Shown: in pieces, positions 61,360 to 64,000 of the stretch
Position numbering within the stretch: position 1 is the first letter of the stretch
Layout of the letters: every line of letters begins with the position of its first letter
DNA from: JAHFUA01 sp963808725
GTDB taxonomy: Bacteria > Acidobacteriota > Terriglobia > Terriglobales > Acidobacteriaceae
Assembly (NCBI GenBank): GCA_963808725.1
Contig: CAWEGO010000001.1
Location: forward strand, 434,001-498,000
Reading direction: 5' to 3'
DNA: 64,000 bases
The notes under the pieces: model-generated
Seen by the model: the letters and a program-made list of their open reading frames with translations, nothing else
Database searches by the model: none
Told to the model about the DNA's origin: nothing
Made by a program: the position numbers and the translations under genes

Positions 61360-62255
61360 TTTTCTCTGCCATGCTACCCACCGCAATTCTTGACGCACCC
61401 CGTAATCGCAACGCTCTGCGATCCGGGTTCCGCCGGGCTCGCATCGGACGCGCGCTGGTGGATGGTTGTTCCTCTGCGGAAGCGGTGGATGCCATCACGC
61501 GTCACGCCGCGCTGAGTGGGCTGCCAGCCTGCGTCGTCACGCCCAACGCCCAGCACATCGTGCTGCTCGAGTCCGACCACGGCCTGCGCGAGGCCTATGC
61601 GAACGCCGACCTGGTGGTGGCGGATGGCGCATCGCTCGTGCTGGCGTCGCTGCTGCTGGGCGAGAAGCTGCGCGAGAGGGTCGCTGGCGTCGATCTGATG
61701 GAGCAACTCTGCGGCCAGGCGGCGGAGTTCGGGCTGCGCGTGTTTCTGCTCGGCGGGCGTCCCGGCTCCGCGCAACTGGCGGCGGAGAAGTTGCAGCGGC
61801 AATTCCCGCGTCTCATCGTGGCCGGCGCCTGCTGTCCTCCGCCTGGCTTCGAGCGCGACGAGCGGGAGTTGCAGGCCATCGGCGATGCCATCCGCGCGGC
61901 CCGGCCTGACCTCGTGTTTGTGGCCTTGGGCGCTCCCAAGCAGGAATTCTGGATGCACCGCCATGGACGCCGCTTGGGCGTCCCGGTGCTGGTCGGCGTG
62001 GGAGGGAGCTTCGAAATGTTGGGCGGGATCCTGCGGCGTGCGCCCCGCTTCGTGCAGCGGATCGGCTGCGAGTGGCTGTACCGATTGCTGCTTGAGCCCG
62101 GTCGTCTCTGGAAGCGGTATCTCGTCGGAAATTGCCGCTTTCTGGGTATTGTTCTGCGCCAAGCCGCTGAACGGCTCAAAACCGATCCGGACAGATCGCT
62201 GTCCACCCTGCGCGACCGGCGTCCGCGCCACGCGCCGGCGATGGGTGAGGAGTGA
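61356..62255 (+). CDS. WecG/TagA/CpsF-family glycosyltransferase (GT26)
   Basis: 299 residues. The motifs are VVTPNAQHIVLLESD, ADLVVADGASLVLAS (catalytic Asp region), GLRVFLLGGRPGSAQLAAEK and VFVALGAPKQEFWMHRH, all characteristic of GT26. WecG adds ManNAcA, and TagA adds ManNAc, to the lipid-linked primer. GTG 61356 overlaps the upstream TGA; ATG 61371 is an alternative. It belongs to the same EPS operon and probably adds an early sugar of the repeat unit. Confidence 0.93.
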   Translation: MIFSAMLPTAILDAPRNRNALRSGFRRARIGRALVDGCSSAEAVDAITRHAALSGLPACVVTPNAQHIVLLESDHGLREAYANADLVVADGASLVLASLLLGEKLRERVAGVDLMEQLCGQAAEFGLRVFLLGGRPGSAQLAAEKLQRQFPRLIVAGACCPPPGFERDERELQAIGDAIRAARPDLVFVALGAPKQEFWMHRHGRRLGVPVLVGVGGSFEMLGGILRRAPRFVQRIGCEWLYRLLLEPGRLWKRYLVGNCRFLGIVLRQAAERLKTDPDRSLSTLRDRRPRHAPAMGEE

Positions 62256-62260
62256 ATCCA

Positions 62261-64000
62261 ATGGAAGCGCGATTCTTACTGCCAGCCCCACGTCAGAACG
62301 GCACGGCCGACCTGCGCCTGGCCGGCCAGCCCGACCTTTCCTTGCGCGACTTCTGGCGCATCCTCAAGCGTCGCCGGCGGACCGTTGTGGTCTCGGTTGC
62401 GGCCTGTCTGCTGCTGGCCTTGGCGGCATCGCTCGCGATGACGCCCAAGTACGAGTCCGTGTCTATCATCGAGGTCAACAAGGAGAACTCGGACATTCTG
62501 GGGCTGGACGCGTTGCAAACCGCGGTGAGCGACAGCCTGGACTACACCATCACGTTGGAGACGCAGGCCAACGCGCTGCGCAGCGATTCGCTCGCCTTCC
62601 AGGTCACCGAACAACTGGGACTGGAGAAGCGCATGGAACCCTCGCTCTTCAGCGCCTGGTTCGACGCCGACCGCGCCCAGGCCGAGCAGAACCTGCCGCT
62701 GGAGAAAGCGCCGCTCCGGCGGCGGCTGGTCTCGAAAGCCTTCGAAAAATCCTTGAAGGTAAAAACCCTTCCCGGTACGCGCATGATCGAGGTGCACTTC
62801 CTGCATCGCGACCCGCAGCTTGCCGCCGACGTGGTCAACACCCTGGTGGGCGACTATCTGGAACAGTATTTCCGCACCCGCTACAACGCCACCGCACAAG
62901 CTTCCGAGTGGCTGTCGAAACAATTGGCGGAGCTGAAAGCCCAAGCCGAAGAAGCGCAGGAGAAGGTCGTCCGATACCAGAAGGAAAAGGGCATTTTAGG
63001 CACGGACGAAGCCAATAACCTGGTCATGGCCAAGCTGGAGGAACTGAACAAGCAGCTCACCGCCGCCGAAGCCAACCGCATGCTGAAGCAGACGGGTTAT
63101 CAGATCGCGAAGAGCGGCAACGCCGAGCTGATCTCGACCGTGGGCAGCAGCACTCTGCTGGGCAGCCTGGCCGGCGTGAACAGCAATCCGCTGGCCCTCA
63201 TCCAGAGCCTGCGCGCGCAGCAGGCGGAACTGAAGGTGCAGTACGCCCAGGCGGCGACGAAGTACGGTCCCGCCTACCCCCGGCTCATCCAGATGCGCAG
63301 CCAGTCGCAGGAACTCGAGAGTGCGATCCAGGCGGAGATCGAGAAAGTGGCGGCCCGCGCCGAGAACGATTTCATCGCCGCCCGGAATGCGGAAGACATG
63401 CTGCGCGCTTCCTTCGAGCGGCAGAAAGATGAAGCCAACAAGCTGAACGACAGCGCGGTGCGTTACACCATTATGAAACGCGAGGCGGAATCGAGCCGCG
63501 AACTCTATGACGGGCTTTTGAGGAAGCTGAAAGAGGCGGGAGTGCTCGCCGGATTGCGCTCCACCAACCTGGTGGTGGTCGATCCCGCCAGGAGCAGCGC
63601 TAAGCCCGTTCGCCCGAGCTATCCCATCAATCTGGGGCTAGGGTTAGGCGTGGGGCTCGTGGGCGGCATCGGCCTGGCGTTCGCGCGCGAGGGCTTCGAC
63701 AGCACCCTCCGCACTCCGGAGCAGGTGGAGGCGGTGGCAGGTTTGCCGGCCGTGGGCATCATTCCCGAGCTGACCTCAGGACGCGCGCGGCAGCGCCCGG
63801 CCAACTTGCCCAAATTCGATTGCAACATCCTCGATTCGCCGGACTCGCAGTTGGCCGAATCGTACCGGGCGGTGCGGACCGCGCTGCTGTTCTCCAACGG
63901 CGATATTCCTCCCAAGGTAATTTTGGTGACCAGCGCGCTGCCCCAGGAAGGCAAGACCACCGTCAGCTTGAACTCGGCGATCGCGCTGGCGTACCAGGGC
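62261..64000 (+). CDS. Polysaccharide co-polymerase/BY-kinase (Wzc-like), 3' partial
   Basis: 580 residues are visible; the frame is still open at the window end. The N-terminal Wzz domain starts with LSLRDFWRILKRRRRTVVVS and a membrane helix. A long coiled-coil region (residues about 205-430, LSKQLAELKAQAEEAQEKVV) follows, then PSYPINLGLGLGVGLVGGIG as second helix with the Pro-rich Wzz motif before it. The kinase domain begins with SYRAVRTALLFS and Walker A TSALPQEGKTT. It sets chain length and regulates EPS export by tyrosine phosphorylation. It starts six bases after the GT26 gene. Confidence 0.95.
   Translation, partial: MEARFLLPAPRQNGTADLRLAGQPDLSLRDFWRILKRRRRTVVVSVAACLLLALAASLAMTPKYESVSIIEVNKENSDILGLDALQTAVSDSLDYTITLETQANALRSDSLAFQVTEQLGLEKRMEPSLFSAWFDADRAQAEQNLPLEKAPLRRRLVSKAFEKSLKVKTLPGTRMIEVHFLHRDPQLAADVVNTLVGDYLEQYFRTRYNATAQASEWLSKQLAELKAQAEEAQEKVVRYQKEKGILGTDEANNLVMAKLEELNKQLTAAEANRMLKQTGYQIAKSGNAELISTVGSSTLLGSLAGVNSNPLALIQSLRAQQAELKVQYAQAATKYGPAYPRLIQMRSQSQELESAIQAEIEKVAARAENDFIAARNAEDMLRASFERQKDEANKLNDSAVRYTIMKREAESSRELYDGLLRKLKEAGVLAGLRSTNLVVVDPARSSAKPVRPSYPINLGLGLGVGLVGGIGLAFAREGFDSTLRTPEQVEAVAGLPAVGIIPELTSGRARQRPANLPKFDCNILDSPDSQLAESYRAVRTALLFSNGDIPPKVILVTSALPQEGKTTVSLNSAIALAYQG

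Overview
The window looks like a chromosomal piece from an Acidobacteriota-type bacterium (inference). It is GC-rich. It carries two very large TonB-dependent receptors with an N-terminal carboxypeptidase-regulatory-like domain, a type IV pilin, a split KdpD and a Wzx/Wzy exopolysaccharide (EPS) cluster. I see no rRNA, tRNA, CRISPR array or phage genes.

Region 1 (1-13.5 kb, + strand) is a catabolic cluster. It holds a quinone oxidoreductase (cut by the window edge), a molybdenum hydroxylase whose large subunit is split into two translationally coupled genes, an ACMSD-like amidohydrolase/decarboxylase, an aldehyde dehydrogenase and an MFS transporter. After a terminator-like hairpin come a Gfo/Idh oxidoreductase, a CocE/NonD hydrolase, an isochorismatase-type cysteine hydrolase and a beta-hydroxyacid dehydrogenase. 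The set fits breakdown of a small N-heteroaromatic or aromatic acid, but the substrate cannot be read from sequence. Region 2 (13.5-20.6 kb) continues the theme on the - strand with a zinc alcohol dehydrogenase and an operon of M24 peptidase, 2-hydroxyacid dehydrogenase and HMGL-like acyltransferase. A LysR regulator lies upstream of the operon, and a divergent cupin/carboxymuconolactone-decarboxylase unit follows.

Region 3 (20.6-30.5 kb) is envelope-related: DoxX, an HpnI-like glycosyltransferase, a close SQD1/SqdB homologue with a pair of four-helix SMR/EamA half-transporters, an orphan FtsX/MacB-type permease, a DUF5666-like protein and TonB receptor 1. Region 4 (30.5-44.7 kb) is a potassium regulon. 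KdpD is divided between two divergent genes, followed by KdpE. Next come an ABC transporter whose ATPase carries an MgtE-N-like domain, a lone kdpA on the - strand, and a full kdpF-A-B-C set on the + strand. Between the two kdpA units lie two outward-facing operator arrays of TTTAY repeats at exactly 11-bp spacing.

Region 5 (44.7-53.4 kb) holds a methyltransferase, a type IV pilin, TonB receptor 2, a BlaI/M56 pair, an alcohol dehydrogenase, a LuxR-type regulator with a pseudo-receiver, and a TetR regulator. Region 6 (53.8 kb to the end) is a Wzx/Wzy EPS operon: a NusG-like antiterminator, initiating sugar transferase, Wzx, Wzy, four glycosyltransferases and a Wzc-type kinase (cut by the window end). 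It is interrupted between wzx and wzy by a compact GIY-YIG element with nested inverted repeats.

Two islands (14.6-17.4 kb and 41.4-44.1 kb) are full of single-base frameshifts, mostly insertions, in otherwise perfectly conserved genes. I read these as likely sequence errors rather than decay. Those genes are typed as pseudogenes only because the reading frame is broken as given.
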